Notes: generated by a model not told the origin, from the letters alone. Shown: positions 30,199 to 39,693, counted from the first letter of the stretch. The stretch: DNA of 64,000 nucleotides from Bifidobacterium anseris (GCF_002860345.1 NZ_NMYC01000005.1:496001-560000), one strand, 5' to 3'. A program made the numbers and translations.

Positions 30199-31464
30199 AT
30201 GAGTGATCAGGACCCGCATCGCGGCGACACGCCCGGGCACACGTTCTTCGAGGACCATCGGCGTGCGATCGAGAACGGCGAACCGCTGACCTACACGGCG
30301 GACAGGCTCGACGAGGTGCACGCCGTCATGGCCGCCGGAGGCAACCCGCTGACGGCGATCCCCGACCTGCCGCGCTGGGAGGACGCCGTCGGCATCGACC
30401 GCATCATCAACCGCCGCGTCATGGAGCTCGACCCGCTGCCGACACCGGCACAGGTGCTGTCGGCGCTGCCGCTCGACGCCGCCGCGCAGGACATCGTCGC
30501 CTATTCGCGTGACGAAATCCGCGCATGCCTCTACGGGCAGGACGACCGTCTGCTCGTCATCGTCGGTCCGTGCTCGGTGCACGACCCGAAGGCCGCGCTC
30601 GACTATGCGCAGCGGCTGTACGAAGTCAAGCAGGAGCTCGAGGGCGAACTGCTCATCGTCATGCGTGTCTATTTCGAGAAGCCGCGCAGCACCGTCGGCT
30701 GGAAGGGCCTGATCAACGATCCGGACATCGACGGCAGCCACAACATCCAAAAAGGTCTGCTGCTCGCCCGAAAGACGCTGCTCGACGTGCTCGGCGCGGG
30801 GCTTGCGGCCGCGACCGAATTCCTCGAACCGACAAGCCCGCAGTACATCTCCGACGCGATCAGCTGGGGCGCGATCGGGGCGCGCAACACCGAAAGCCAG
30901 GTGCACCGCCAGCTTGCGAGCGGCCTGAGCATGCCGATCGGCTTCAAGAACGCGACCGACGGCTCGGTCAAGGCGGCGATGAACAGCTGCATCACGGCGG
31001 CCGGCCAGCACACCTTCTTCGGTATCGACCATATGGGGCGTGCCTGCGCGGTCGAGACGCTCGGCAACCCCGACTGCCACATCGTGCTGCGCGGCTCGAG
31101 CCACGGCCCGAACTACGACGCCGTGTCGGTGGGCGAGGCGATGGCGATGATCCGCTCGTCGATGGGCGCCGACACAGCGGCCGCACACGGCCTGATCATC
31201 GACTGCTCGCACGGCAACTCCGGCAAGGACGAGGTGCGTCAGGCCGCCGTCGTGCGTGACATCGCTGCGCGCATCGCCGCCGGCGAGCCGGGCATCACCG
31301 GCGTCATGATGGAAAGCTTCATCGAAGGCGGCAACCAGCCCGAGGCGCCGCTCGACAAGCTCGTCTACGGCAAGTCGATCACCGACCGCTGCATCAGCTG
31401 GCCCGAGACCGACCGTTTGCTGCACGAACTCGCCGAAGCCGTCAGCGCACGCCGCTGGCGCTGA
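30199..31464 (+). CDS. aroG: 3-deoxy-7-phosphoheptulonate (DAHP) synthase, class I, copy 2
   Basis: 421 residues, same catalytic blocks as copy 1 (IVGPCSVHDP, MRVYFEKPRSTVGWKGLINDP, GARNTESQVHRQLASGLSMPIGFKNATDG, RGSSHGPNY, DCSHGNSGKD) but with a ~50-residue N-terminal extension (GHTFFEDHRRAIENGEPLTYTADRL). The pair probably represents isozymes with different feedback inhibitors. AAGAAGGAG precedes the ATG, and a TAAGCT -10-like element lies ~35 bases upstream. The gene-letter is a convention, not evidence of orthology. Confidence 0.93.
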   Translation: MSDQDPHRGDTPGHTFFEDHRRAIENGEPLTYTADRLDEVHAVMAAGGNPLTAIPDLPRWEDAVGIDRIINRRVMELDPLPTPAQVLSALPLDAAAQDIVAYSRDEIRACLYGQDDRLLVIVGPCSVHDPKAALDYAQRLYEVKQELEGELLIVMRVYFEKPRSTVGWKGLINDPDIDGSHNIQKGLLLARKTLLDVLGAGLAAATEFLEPTSPQYISDAISWGAIGARNTESQVHRQLASGLSMPIGFKNATDGSVKAAMNSCITAAGQHTFFGIDHMGRACAVETLGNPDCHIVLRGSSHGPNYDAVSVGEAMAMIRSSMGADTAAAHGLIIDCSHGNSGKDEVRQAAVVRDIAARIAAGEPGITGVMMESFIEGGNQPEAPLDKLVYGKSITDRCISWPETDRLLHELAEAVSARRWR

Positions 31465-31528
31465 CGACGGCACACGCACGTCATCGATACAGCACATCAT
31501 CAATAAACGAACAACCGGAAGGACACCC

Positions 31529-32230
31529 ATGGCCAGTTTCAGCTCCGTTGCCATCATCAGCGCGCTCGACGAGGAGGCCGCGCACATCGCCGCCTCGCTC
31601 GATGATGTGCGCGAAGAACACCGCGCGAGCCTGACGATCACGCGCGGCACGCTGCCGACGCACGAGGGACGCGAACTCAATGTCTCGGTGACCGTCGGCG
31701 GCATGGGACTTGTCAACGCGGCTGCGACGACGCAGTGCCTCATCGACGTCGCGCAGCCGGACGCCGTGCTGTTCTCCGGCATCGCCGGCAATCTCAACCC
31801 CGATCTGCACATCAACGACATCGTCCTGGGCGAAACATTGCGCTACCTCGACACCGACATGCGCCTGATCGGCCAGTGGAAGCCACGCACCGAGGAATTC
31901 CACTCCGATCGCGAACTCATCGCGCTCGCCGAGGACGCGCTCGACGGCATGGGCATCCACCACATCAACGGCGTCATCGCCTCCGGCAACTACTTCGTCG
32001 ACTCGCCCGAACAGGTCGAACGTGTCATCTGCGAGACGCACGCCGACGCCGTCGAGATGGAAGGTGCCGCCGTCGCGCACGTCGCCGCCCGCAACGATGT
32101 GCCGGCACTCGTCATCCGCGCGATGAGCGACAACGCCGACACCGACTACGAGGATTTCCGCTCCTTCGATGTGAGCGACTACGCGGACACGGCGGCAAAA
32201 CTCGCCGTCGAGATCCTGCGCAGGATGTGA
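31529..32230 (+). CDS. mtnN: 5'-methylthioadenosine / S-adenosylhomocysteine nucleosidase
   Basis: 233 residues. It cleaves adenine from MTA and SAH, recycling SAM by-products. Family blocks are AIISALDEEAAHI, VTVGGMGLVNAAATTQ, LFSGIAGNLNP, VIASGNYFVDSP and DAVEMEGAAVAHVAARNDVPALVIRAMSDNAD (Met-Glu ribose binding; catalytic Asp). Its stop is 4 bp from the sensor kinase start, so the three genes mtnN-senX3-regX3 are probably one transcript. Start follows GGAAGGA. Confidence 0.93.
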   Translation: MASFSSVAIISALDEEAAHIAASLDDVREEHRASLTITRGTLPTHEGRELNVSVTVGGMGLVNAAATTQCLIDVAQPDAVLFSGIAGNLNPDLHINDIVLGETLRYLDTDMRLIGQWKPRTEEFHSDRELIALAEDALDGMGIHHINGVIASGNYFVDSPEQVERVICETHADAVEMEGAAVAHVAARNDVPALVIRAMSDNADTDYEDFRSFDVSDYADTAAKLAVEILRRM

Positions 32231-32234
32231 GACG

Positions 32235-33494
32235 ATGACGCCGGCGCTCGCGATGGTGTGCTCGGCCGTGCTCGTCATGGCCGTGACGGCCGTCGTCGCC
32301 TACCGCATCGGCGCGGCGCGGCGACGGCCGCCGCACGACGCCGCGCTGTTCGCCGGCCATGGCGACGTCGACGCGATCGACGGCGAACGCCGCATGCTCG
32401 CGATGCTTGAGGAGTCGGTCGTCGTCGCCGAGCCGGACGGCACCGTGCTCGCCGCGAACGAGGCGGCCGTCGAACGCGGCATCATCGTCGACGGCATGCT
32501 CGCCGACGACGCCGTGCGCGCGCTCGTGCGCGAGGCCGCGCACGGTCCCGTCAGCCGTGAGCTGACGCTCGAGCGCGACGGCGGACCCATGCACATCGCC
32601 GCGACCGCACAGGTCACGACGCAGGCAACCACGCAACCGACCGCACAACCGACCGCACAATCGACGACGCAGGCAAATACTCAGCCGCCGGCGGCGCGCG
32701 TCACGCTCGTGTGCGCCGATACCGGCTACCGGCGCAGCGTCGACCGTGTGCGTCGCGACTTCGTCACGAACGTCTCCCATGAACTCAAGACGCCGGTCGG
32801 CGCAATCATGCTGCTCGCCGAGACGATCGCCGATGCCGGTGACGACGTCGACATGATCCGTCATTTCGCCGCGCGCATCGGCGTCGAGGCGAAACGACTC
32901 GACGGGCTCGTGCGACGCCTCATCGAACTGGGACGCATGAACGCCGGCGACGAACGGCCGACGCATGTCGTCGACGTGCGCGAACTCGTCGCGCATGCAA
33001 TCGCCGACACCGAGGTCACGGCGGCCGCGCGTCGCGCAGTCGTGCGGCTGCGCGACGATGCCAACGGCGCGCCGCTGCCGGTCGACGTCGACGCCGCCGG
33101 CGTGCACATCGCGCTCAAGAACATCGTCGAGAACGCAATCAACTATTCGCCCGAAGGCGCCACCGTCGCCGTCGAGCTTGCGCGCACCGGCGACGAGGCG
33201 CGCATCCGCGTCGTCGACCACGGCGTCGGCATTCCGCAGCAGTTGCAGGGACGCGTCTTCGAACGTTTCTACCGCGTCGACCCGGCGCGCTCGCGGCTCA
33301 CCGGAGGCACCGGCCTCGGATTGTCGATCGCCAACCATCATGTGCACGCCAACCACGGGCGCATCGAGCTGTGGTCGCGGCCCGGGCAGGGCTCGACGTT
33401 CACGGTGACGCTGCCGCTCGCGGACACTGCAGGCACTGCGGACACTGCAATCGTTGCTGATGCCGACCATCAGCAGAAGGAGGAGCGTCGATGA
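32235..33494 (+). CDS. senX3: SenX3-like sensor histidine kinase
   Basis: 419 residues. One N-terminal membrane segment (~4-24), a degenerate PAS-like region, a Gln/Thr-rich linker (~125-152), then HisKA with FVTNVSHELKTP (phospho-His182) and HATPase_c with NIVENAINYSP, DHGVGIP and GGTGLGLSI. Short extracytoplasmic part plus position upstream of pst genes matches SenX3/PhoR, which sense phosphate through the Pst transporter. It overlaps regX3 by 4 bp (ATGA). Confidence 0.88.
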   Translation: MTPALAMVCSAVLVMAVTAVVAYRIGAARRRPPHDAALFAGHGDVDAIDGERRMLAMLEESVVVAEPDGTVLAANEAAVERGIIVDGMLADDAVRALVREAAHGPVSRELTLERDGGPMHIAATAQVTTQATTQPTAQPTAQSTTQANTQPPAARVTLVCADTGYRRSVDRVRRDFVTNVSHELKTPVGAIMLLAETIADAGDDVDMIRHFAARIGVEAKRLDGLVRRLIELGRMNAGDERPTHVVDVRELVAHAIADTEVTAAARRAVVRLRDDANGAPLPVDVDAAGVHIALKNIVENAINYSPEGATVAVELARTGDEARIRVVDHGVGIPQQLQGRVFERFYRVDPARSRLTGGTGLGLSIANHHVHANHGRIELWSRPGQGSTFTVTLPLADTAGTADTAIVADADHQQKEERR

Positions 33495-34180
33495 CGCGCA
33501 TACTGATCGTCGAGGACGAACCGTCGTATCTCGATCCGCTGCTCTACCAGCTCACGCGCGAAGGCTACGAGGCCTACGGCGCGGCGAGCGGCGAGCAGGC
33601 GTGGACGATCTATCAGGAGATGGAGTTCGATCTCGTGCTGCTCGATCTGATGCTGCCCGGCGTTTCGGGGACGACACTGTGCCGGCGCATGCGCGAGCTG
33701 CGGCGTGTGCCGATCATCATGGTGACGGCGAAATCGACGGAGAACGACGTCATCGTCGGTCTCGAGATCGGCGCCGACGACTATGTGACGAAGCCGTACT
33801 CGTTCCGTGAACTGCTCGCGCGCATCCACGCAGTGCTCCGCCGCAGCCTCGAAGGCCGCGACGAGGGTGCCGACGCAGAACGCACGCTCAGCTGCGGGCC
33901 AATCGAACTGTCGACCGCGTCGCACGAGGTGCGCGTGCGCGGCGAACTGACGGCGTTCCCGCTCAAGGAATTCGAAGTCCTCGAATACCTGCTGCGCAAC
34001 AAAGGGCATGTGCTCACGCGCCACCAGCTCATCGCGCGCGTCTGGGGCAGCGACTACGTCGGCGACACGAAGACGCTCGACGTGCACATCAAACGCATCC
34101 GCGCGAAGATCGAGGACGACCCGGCGCATCCGACGCTGCTGACGACAGTGCGCGGCGTCGGCTACCGGATCGGACAGTGA
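33491..34180 (+). CDS. regX3: RegX3/PhoP-like response regulator
   Basis: 229 residues, OmpR family. Receiver domain with acidic pocket ILIVEDEPSYLDP, phospho-acceptor Asp52 in LVLLDLMLPG, Thr in VTAKSTEND and Lys in VTKPYSFRELLARI; winged-helix output domain (~130-229) with KEFEVLEYLLRNKGHVLTRHQLI and TVRGVGYRI. Expected to bind the direct repeats in front of both pstS genes. GGAGCGTCG precedes the start. Confidence 0.92.
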   Translation: MTRILIVEDEPSYLDPLLYQLTREGYEAYGAASGEQAWTIYQEMEFDLVLLDLMLPGVSGTTLCRRMRELRRVPIIMVTAKSTENDVIVGLEIGADDYVTKPYSFRELLARIHAVLRRSLEGRDEGADAERTLSCGPIELSTASHEVRVRGELTAFPLKEFEVLEYLLRNKGHVLTRHQLIARVWGSDYVGDTKTLDVHIKRIRAKIEDDPAHPTLLTTVRGVGYRIGQ

Positions 34181-34193
34181 CTGCGGCGCGATC

Positions 34194-34248
34194 GTTCACG
34201 CTAAATTCACTTTTCCAGCGCGGGCGCATCTGCGCCGTCCCCTACACT
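34194..34248 (+). promoter_or_regulatory. PHO box and -10 element of the first pst operon
   Basis: GTTCAC (34194-34199) and ATTCAC (34205-34210) form an 11-bp-spaced direct repeat. TACACT (34243-34248) follows 32 nt after it. The second pst operon has the same motif and the identical 32-nt spacing, which supports phosphate-responsive activation by RegX3. Confidence 0.75.
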
Positions 34249-34290
34249 GGATTGGTTGGATAGAATGGCATCGTGACCAAAGGACACCAC

Positions 34291-35406
34291 ATGCGTAGCA
34301 ATCTTGGCCGGCGCGCGCTCGCGGCGCTGTGCGGCGTCGTCTGCGTCGCCGCGCTCGCGGCGTGCGGCGACAACGTCGACCCCGACAACCGGCCGACGGC
34401 GAACGCCGCATCGGTCTCGGGCAGCTTCGCCGGCGCCGGCGCGTCCTCGCAACAGACGGCCGTCGAAGCATGGATCGCCGGCTACCAGAAGACGAATCCG
34501 GACGCGAAGATCTCCTACAACCCGTCTGGCTCCGGCGCGGGCGTCGTCACGTTCCTGACCGGCGCGACCGTCTGGGCGGGCTCCGACAAGCCGCTCGACG
34601 ACCGTCAGGTCGAGGAGTCGAAGCGGGTGTGCGCGGGACGGACGGCATTCGACGTGCCGGTCTACATCTCGCCGTTGGCGATCGTCTTCAATCTGCACGG
34701 CATCTCCGACGCCGGCGCCCACGTCAACATGGACGCGGCGACTGTCGCGCGGATCTTCAACGGGAAGATCACACGCTGGAACGACGCGGCGATCGCGAAG
34801 CAGAACCCGGACCTCGAGCTGCCCGACCTGCCGATCACCGTCGTGCACCGCTCGGACAAGTCGGGCACGACGCTCAACTTCCTCGAATACGTCAAGGCGG
34901 CCGCGCCGAAGGACTGGCCGTACGAGCTTTCGGAGAACTGGCCGAACGACGTCGGTCAGGGCGCGAAGGGCACGTCCGGCGTCATCTCGACAATCGATCA
35001 GGCGAACGGCACGATCGGCTACGCCGACTTCTCGCAGGCCGGCGGCATGGGCACCGTCGCGATCAAGGTCGGCGACGGCTACACCGAGATCTCGGCCGAG
35101 GCGGCCTCGAAGGCCGTCGCCGATTCATCGATCGACAAGTCGGCCACCGGCGAGCACCGCGTCGTCCTCGACATCAACCACACGACAAGCCTTGAAGGCG
35201 CGTACCCGATCGTGCTCGTCTCCTATGACATCGCATGCCCCGCCTATCCGGACGAGAACACGGCACGCTTTGCGAAATCATGGCTCAGCTACGTCACGAG
35301 CGCGAAAGGCCAGGAGCAGGCGATGAAGGCGACCGGATCGGCGCCGCTGCCCGACAATATCGCCGCATACGTGCGCGCCTCCGTGGACGCGATGGAAACG
35401 AGATGA
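34291..35406 (+). CDS. pstS: Phosphate ABC transporter substrate-binding lipoprotein, copy 1
   Basis: 371 residues. Lipoprotein signal with lipobox ALAAC at ~residues 17-21, then the PstS phosphate-binding fold: GSFAGAGASSQQTAVEAWI, YNPSGSGAGVVTF, AGSDKPLDD, RSDKSGTTLNFLEYV and GAKGTSGVISTI. Start 34291 has AAAGGA 9 bases upstream; a GTG at 34273 is less likely. First gene of pstSCAB copy 1, its stop overlapping pstC by ATGA. Confidence 0.95.
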   Translation: MRSNLGRRALAALCGVVCVAALAACGDNVDPDNRPTANAASVSGSFAGAGASSQQTAVEAWIAGYQKTNPDAKISYNPSGSGAGVVTFLTGATVWAGSDKPLDDRQVEESKRVCAGRTAFDVPVYISPLAIVFNLHGISDAGAHVNMDAATVARIFNGKITRWNDAAIAKQNPDLELPDLPITVVHRSDKSGTTLNFLEYVKAAAPKDWPYELSENWPNDVGQGAKGTSGVISTIDQANGTIGYADFSQAGGMGTVAIKVGDGYTEISAEAASKAVADSSIDKSATGEHRVVLDINHTTSLEGAYPIVLVSYDIACPAYPDENTARFAKSWLSYVTSAKGQEQAMKATGSAPLPDNIAAYVRASVDAMETR

Positions 35407-36386
35407 ATCCCATGACATCGGCATCTAAACCCTCACCATCCGACGCCTCATCGCTGACGAAGCCTGTCAACGGCGAGAAGGCCGACCGCATCTTCCGCGG
35501 CGTCGCCTACGCCTGCGGCATCCTGATCCTCGTCGTCCTCGCCGCCGTCGCGCTGTTCCTGCTGTTCCGCGCATGGCCGCTCATCGGCGGCGACCAGCAC
35601 ACAAACAGCGAGGTCATCGCGAACTTCACCGGCGGCCGCGCGACGAGCTTCTGGGGCTACGTCGGCCCGCTGTTGTTCGGCACCGTGCTCGTCGCCGCGC
35701 TCGCGCTCGTCATCGCGTTCTTCGTCTCGATCGGCATCGCGCTGTTCATCTCGCATTACGCGCCCAAGCGCCTCGCCGCCGTGCTCAGCTACATCGTCGA
35801 CATCCTCGCCGCGATCCCGTCGGTCATCTACGGCCTGTGGGGCGGCCTCGTGCTCGTCCCGGCAATCTACCCGTTCTGGAACTGGGTCGCCGAGCATCTT
35901 GGCTGGATCCCGCTCTTCGCCGGTCCCGCAGCGAATCCGCCGCGCACCGTCGCGACCGTCGCGCTCGTGCTCGCAATCATGATCCTGCCGATCATCACGT
36001 CGATCACGCGCGACATCTTCCTGCAGACGCCGAAGCTGCTCGAGGAGGCGGCGCTCGGCCTCGGTGCGACGAAGTGGGAGATGATCCGCCTTTCGGTGCT
36101 GCCCTTCGCGCGTTCGGGCATCGTCTCCGCGTCGATGCTCGGCCTCGGCCGCGCGCTTGGCGAGACGATGGCCGTATTGATGATCCTGTCTCCTGGACTC
36201 AAATACTCGTTCCGCCTGCTGCAGGCCTCGCAGAACCAGACGATCGCCGCGAACATCGCCGCGCAGTATCCGGAAGCCGACAGCATCGGCGTCTCCGTGC
36301 TCATCGGCACCGGTCTCGTGCTGTTCGTCATCACGTTCCTCGTGAATCTGCTGGCGCGCCGCATCACCGAGAAAGCGAGCAAATGA
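35403..36386 (+). CDS. pstC: Phosphate ABC transporter permease PstC, copy 1
   Basis: 327 residues, six membrane segments, with the ABC-permease EAA loop KLLEEAALGLGATKWEMIRLSVLP. Family segments AAIPSVIYGLWGGLVLVPAIYPFW and GRALGETMAVLMI are clear. It forms the membrane channel with PstA. Start and stop both overlap neighbours by 4 bp, giving a tightly coupled operon. Confidence 0.95.
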   Translation: MNPMTSASKPSPSDASSLTKPVNGEKADRIFRGVAYACGILILVVLAAVALFLLFRAWPLIGGDQHTNSEVIANFTGGRATSFWGYVGPLLFGTVLVAALALVIAFFVSIGIALFISHYAPKRLAAVLSYIVDILAAIPSVIYGLWGGLVLVPAIYPFWNWVAEHLGWIPLFAGPAANPPRTVATVALVLAIMILPIITSITRDIFLQTPKLLEEAALGLGATKWEMIRLSVLPFARSGIVSASMLGLGRALGETMAVLMILSPGLKYSFRLLQASQNQTIAANIAAQYPEADSIGVSVLIGTGLVLFVITFLVNLLARRITEKASK

Positions 36387-37375
36387 TGGCCCAACCGCAG
36401 TCCTCGCCTCAGGTCGATCAGACGCCGTCGATCGACTTCGACAAATTCAATCCGACCCGTTCGTACACGGCGGCGCGCAAACGCAAGGACATCGCGATGC
36501 GCGCGCTCATCATCCTCGCCTTCGTCATCGCGTTGATTCCGCTCGTCTCGGTGCTGTGGACGACGCTCGTGCACGGCGCGCGCCGTCTCAACTGGGATTT
36601 CCTGTCGCATAACATGACGAACGTCATCGGCGGCAACCAGACGCCTTCGGGCGGCTACGGCGGCATCCTGCATGCGATCATCGGCACGTTGGAGATCACG
36701 CTCGGCGCGATGGTCATCTCGATTCCAATCGGCGTCATGTGCGCCGTGTACCTGATCGAATACGCCGGCGGCTCGCGGCTCGCGCGCACGATCCATCTGC
36801 TCGTCGACGTCATGAGCGGCATCCCGTCGATCGTCGCCGGCCTGTTCGCCTATTCGATGTTCGCGATCCTCGTCGGCCCCGGCACGCTCAGCGGTTTCGA
36901 GGGTTCGGTCGCGCTGTCGCTGCTGATGATCCCGACCGTCGTCAAGACGACCGAGGAGATGCTCAAGATCGTGCCGAACGATCTGCGTGAGGCGTCGCTC
37001 GCGCTGGGCGTCACGAAGCAGCGCACAATCACGAAGGTCGTCCTGCGCACCGCGCTTTCCGGCATCGTCTCCGGCTCGATTCTCGCAATCGCGCGCGTCA
37101 TCGGCGAAACGGCGCCGCTGCTGATGACGGCCGGCTACATCGTCTCGACGAACGCGAACCTGTTCTCGGGCGAGATGACGACGCTGCCGGTGTACGTCTA
37201 CCAGGAGTATTCGAAGTACCACGCGAACTGTCCGGCGGACGCCGGCAGCGGCTGCGTCACCGGCATCCCGATGGAGCGCGCGTGGTCGGCCGCGCTCGTG
37301 CTCATCGTCATCGTGCTCATCCTCAACCTCATCGGCAGGATCGTCGCGAAGGTCTTCGCACCGAAGAAGAAATGA
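36383..37375 (+). CDS. pstA: Phosphate ABC transporter permease PstA, copy 1
   Basis: 330 residues, about six membrane segments, with PstA blocks VMSGIPSIVAGLFAYSMF, the EAA loop DLREASLALGVTKQRTITKVVLRTA and ARVIGETAPLLMTAGY. Starts at ATG 36383 overlapping the pstC stop; a second ATG follows immediately. A 72-bp gap separates it from pstB. Confidence 0.95.
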   Translation: MMAQPQSSPQVDQTPSIDFDKFNPTRSYTAARKRKDIAMRALIILAFVIALIPLVSVLWTTLVHGARRLNWDFLSHNMTNVIGGNQTPSGGYGGILHAIIGTLEITLGAMVISIPIGVMCAVYLIEYAGGSRLARTIHLLVDVMSGIPSIVAGLFAYSMFAILVGPGTLSGFEGSVALSLLMIPTVVKTTEEMLKIVPNDLREASLALGVTKQRTITKVVLRTALSGIVSGSILAIARVIGETAPLLMTAGYIVSTNANLFSGEMTTLPVYVYQEYSKYHANCPADAGSGCVTGIPMERAWSAALVLIVIVLILNLIGRIVAKVFAPKKK

Positions 37376-37447
37376 GCAGGCGGGCGCGCCCCGGCACGAC
37401 GTACGCATACGCATGCAAGGCAGTTCAGGCAGTCAAGGAAGGAACGT

Positions 37448-38227
37448 ATGGGACAGCAAATCGACGTCAATCATCTCAACATCTACTACGGCAATTTCCT
37501 CGCCGTCGAAGACGTCAACCTGCATATCGCGGCGAACAAGGTCACGGCCTTCATCGGGCCGTCTGGCTGCGGCAAGTCGACGGTGCTGCGCACGCTCGAC
37601 CGCATGCATGAGATCACGCCGGGCGCGCATGTGACCGGCGAGGTGCTGCTCGAAGGACGCAATCTGTATGCGAAGGACGTCGATCCGGTCGCCGTGCGTC
37701 GCGATGTCGGCATGGTCTTCCAGCGGCCGAATCCGTTCCCGACGATGTCAATCAGGCAGAACGTGCTCGCCGGCGTCTCGCTCAACAACCGCAGGATCGC
37801 CAAGTCGGACGCCGACGATCTCGTGGAATGGGCATTGCGCGGCGCGAATCTGTGGAACGAGGTCAAGGATCGTCTCGACAATCCGGGTATTGGTTTGTCG
37901 GGCGGTCAGCAGCAGCGGTTGTGCATTGCGCGCGCCGTCGCCGTGCATCCGTCGGTGTTGTTGATGGACGAGCCGTGCTCGGCGCTCGACCCGATCTCGA
38001 CGCTCGCCGTCGAGGATCTCATCGAGGAGCTCAAGAGCGACTACACGATCGTCATCGTCACGCATAACATGCAGCAGGCGGCGCGCGTCGCCGACTATAC
38101 GGCGTTCTTCAACCTCAAGGCCGTCGGCCAGCCGGGTCATCTGGAGTATTTCGCCGACACGTCGACGATGTTCAACAACCCGCAGAACGAGGAGGCCGAA
38201 CGCTACGTCTCCGGCCGCTTCGGCTGA
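37448..38227 (+). CDS. pstB: Phosphate ABC transporter ATP-binding protein PstB, copy 1
   Basis: 259 residues. Walker [10 protein letters not shown] (37-45), signature LSGGQQQRL, Walker [13 protein letters not shown] and H-loop VTHNMQQ. It powers phosphate import and in many bacteria contributes to phosphate signalling. By eye it differs from the second PstB at only 12 positions. AAGGAACGT precedes the start. No phoU follows either copy. Confidence 0.96.
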   Translation: MGQQIDVNHLNIYYGNFLAVEDVNLHIAANKVTAFIGPSGCGKSTVLRTLDRMHEITPGAHVTGEVLLEGRNLYAKDVDPVAVRRDVGMVFQRPNPFPTMSIRQNVLAGVSLNNRRIAKSDADDLVEWALRGANLWNEVKDRLDNPGIGLSGGQQQRLCIARAVAVHPSVLLMDEPCSALDPISTLAVEDLIEELKSDYTIVIVTHNMQQAARVADYTAFFNLKAVGQPGHLEYFADTSTMFNNPQNEEAERYVSGRFG

Positions 38228-38251
38228 TCCGCTGCCGGCAGCTATTTTCTT

Positions 38252-38294
38252 CGAGGTCCGCTCCACACAACGTGGGGCGGACCTCGCTTTATTT
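38252..38294 (+). terminator. Rho-independent terminator of the first pst operon
   Basis: CGAGGTCCGCTCCAC pairs with GTGGGGCGGACCTCG (one mismatch) around ACAAC, followed by CTTTATTTG. It separates the two operons transcriptionally. Confidence 0.85.
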
Positions 38295-38354
38295 GTTCAT
38301 ATCATGCAGCATCAAGCAAGCGGCATACAGGCCGCCATACAATGTTGGGTGACT

Positions 38355-38409
38355 GTTCACTTGGTGTTCACCGAAACCGTGCAGCGGCTCTCTGTCAACG
38401 TTCTAAGCT
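38355..38409 (+). promoter_or_regulatory. PHO box and -10 element of the second pst operon
   Basis: Perfect direct repeat GTTCAC (38355-38360) and GTTCAC (38366-38371), 11 bp apart; TAAGCT (38404-38409) lies 32 nt downstream. The leader from here to pstS is ~130 nt, AT-richer than its surroundings, and holds a small hairpin (AATGCG…CGCATT, ~38472-38491). Nothing else is evident in the 311-bp gap. Confidence 0.8.
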
Positions 38410-38538
38410 GGAATCACAACGCGGAATCAACCGGGGCATCGACTCGGGACACGTTGAACAATACGCAATGCAATGCGTGGGAAAACGCATTATCAACCAT
38501 TGACTACATAGAGATTCAAGAGAACAGAGAGCATCATC

Positions 38539-39675
38539 ATGAACAATCATTTCCCCCTGCGCGCCACGGCCGCCGTTTGTGGCATCGCACTGCTCGCATC
38601 GCTCGCCGCCTGCGGCGACAACACGGCGTCGACGGCCACGACCGCGATGGCGGACGGGACGACTGCGGCGGACGCGGCGTCGCTGAGCGGTGAATACGCC
38701 GGCGCCGGCGCGTCCTCGCAGCAGACCGCCGTCGAAGCGTGGATCGAAGGGTTCCGCGGCGTCGCGCCGAACGCGACCGTCGCCTACAACCCCTCCGGAT
38801 CGGGCGCGGGCGTCAGCGCCTTCCTCAGCGGATCGACCGCATGGGCGGGCTCGGACAAGGCGCTAAGCGACGACGAAGTGGCGGCCTCGAAGGACGTGTG
38901 CGCGTCGGGCACCGCCTTCGACGTGCCCGTCTACATCTCGCCGATTGCCGTCGCCTTCAATCTTCAGGGCGTCTCGGACGCCGGCAAGCACATCAACATG
39001 GACGCGGCGACGATCGCCGACGTGTTCGCCGGCCGCATCACGCGCTGGAACGACGAACGGATCGCCGCGCAGAACCCCGATCTCAAGCTGCCCGACCTCG
39101 CGATCACCGTCGTCCACCGCTCGGACAAGTCGGGCACGACGCTCAACTTCGTCAGCTATCTCAAGGACGCCGCGCCCGGGCAGTGGGACTACGAACTGTC
39201 CGAGAACTGGCCGAACGAGGTCGGTCAGGGCGCGAAGGGCACATCCGGCGTCGTCTCGACGATCCAGCAGGCGAACGGCACAATCGGGTACGCGGACTTC
39301 TCGCAGGTGGGCGAACTCGGCTCCGTCGCCGTCAAGGTCGGCGACGACTACACGCCGATCTCCGCCGAAGCAGGTTCGAAGGTCATCGCCGATTCGCAGC
39401 TCGACACGAGCGTTGACGGCGACAACCGCATCGTCGTCACGATCAACCACACGACGAAGGCGGCAGGCGCGTACCCGATCGTGCTCGTCTCCTACGACAT
39501 CGTCTGCCCGGCCTACAAGGATCCGCAGGATGCGCGCTTCGCGAAGGCGTGGCTCAGCTACGTCACGAGTGCCGAAGGACAGCACACCGCGCAGGCCGCG
39601 GCCGGCGTCGCGCCGCTGCCGGAGACGCTGACGGGGCGCATCGCCGCGTCGATCGGGCAGATCAAGGCCGAGTGA
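38539..39675 (+). CDS. pstS: Phosphate ABC transporter substrate-binding lipoprotein, copy 2
   Basis: 378 residues. Signal peptide with lipobox LAAC (~residues 22-25), a short Thr/Ala/Asp linker, then the PstS fold with GEYAGAGASSQQTAVEAWI, YNPSGSGAGVSAF, AGSDKALSD, RSDKSGTTLNFVSYL and GAKGTSGVVSTI. Clearly paralogous to copy 1 but more diverged than the PstB pair, so substrate affinity may differ. AGAGAGCATCATC precedes the ATG; this is not a strong SD. Confidence 0.95.
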   Translation: MNNHFPLRATAAVCGIALLASLAACGDNTASTATTAMADGTTAADAASLSGEYAGAGASSQQTAVEAWIEGFRGVAPNATVAYNPSGSGAGVSAFLSGSTAWAGSDKALSDDEVAASKDVCASGTAFDVPVYISPIAVAFNLQGVSDAGKHINMDAATIADVFAGRITRWNDERIAAQNPDLKLPDLAITVVHRSDKSGTTLNFVSYLKDAAPGQWDYELSENWPNEVGQGAKGTSGVVSTIQQANGTIGYADFSQVGELGSVAVKVGDDYTPISAEAGSKVIADSQLDTSVDGDNRIVVTINHTTKAAGAYPIVLVSYDIVCPAYKDPQDARFAKAWLSYVTSAEGQHTAQAAAGVAPLPETLTGRIAASIGQIKAE

Positions 39676-39693
39676 GTGACGGGACCCATACCG

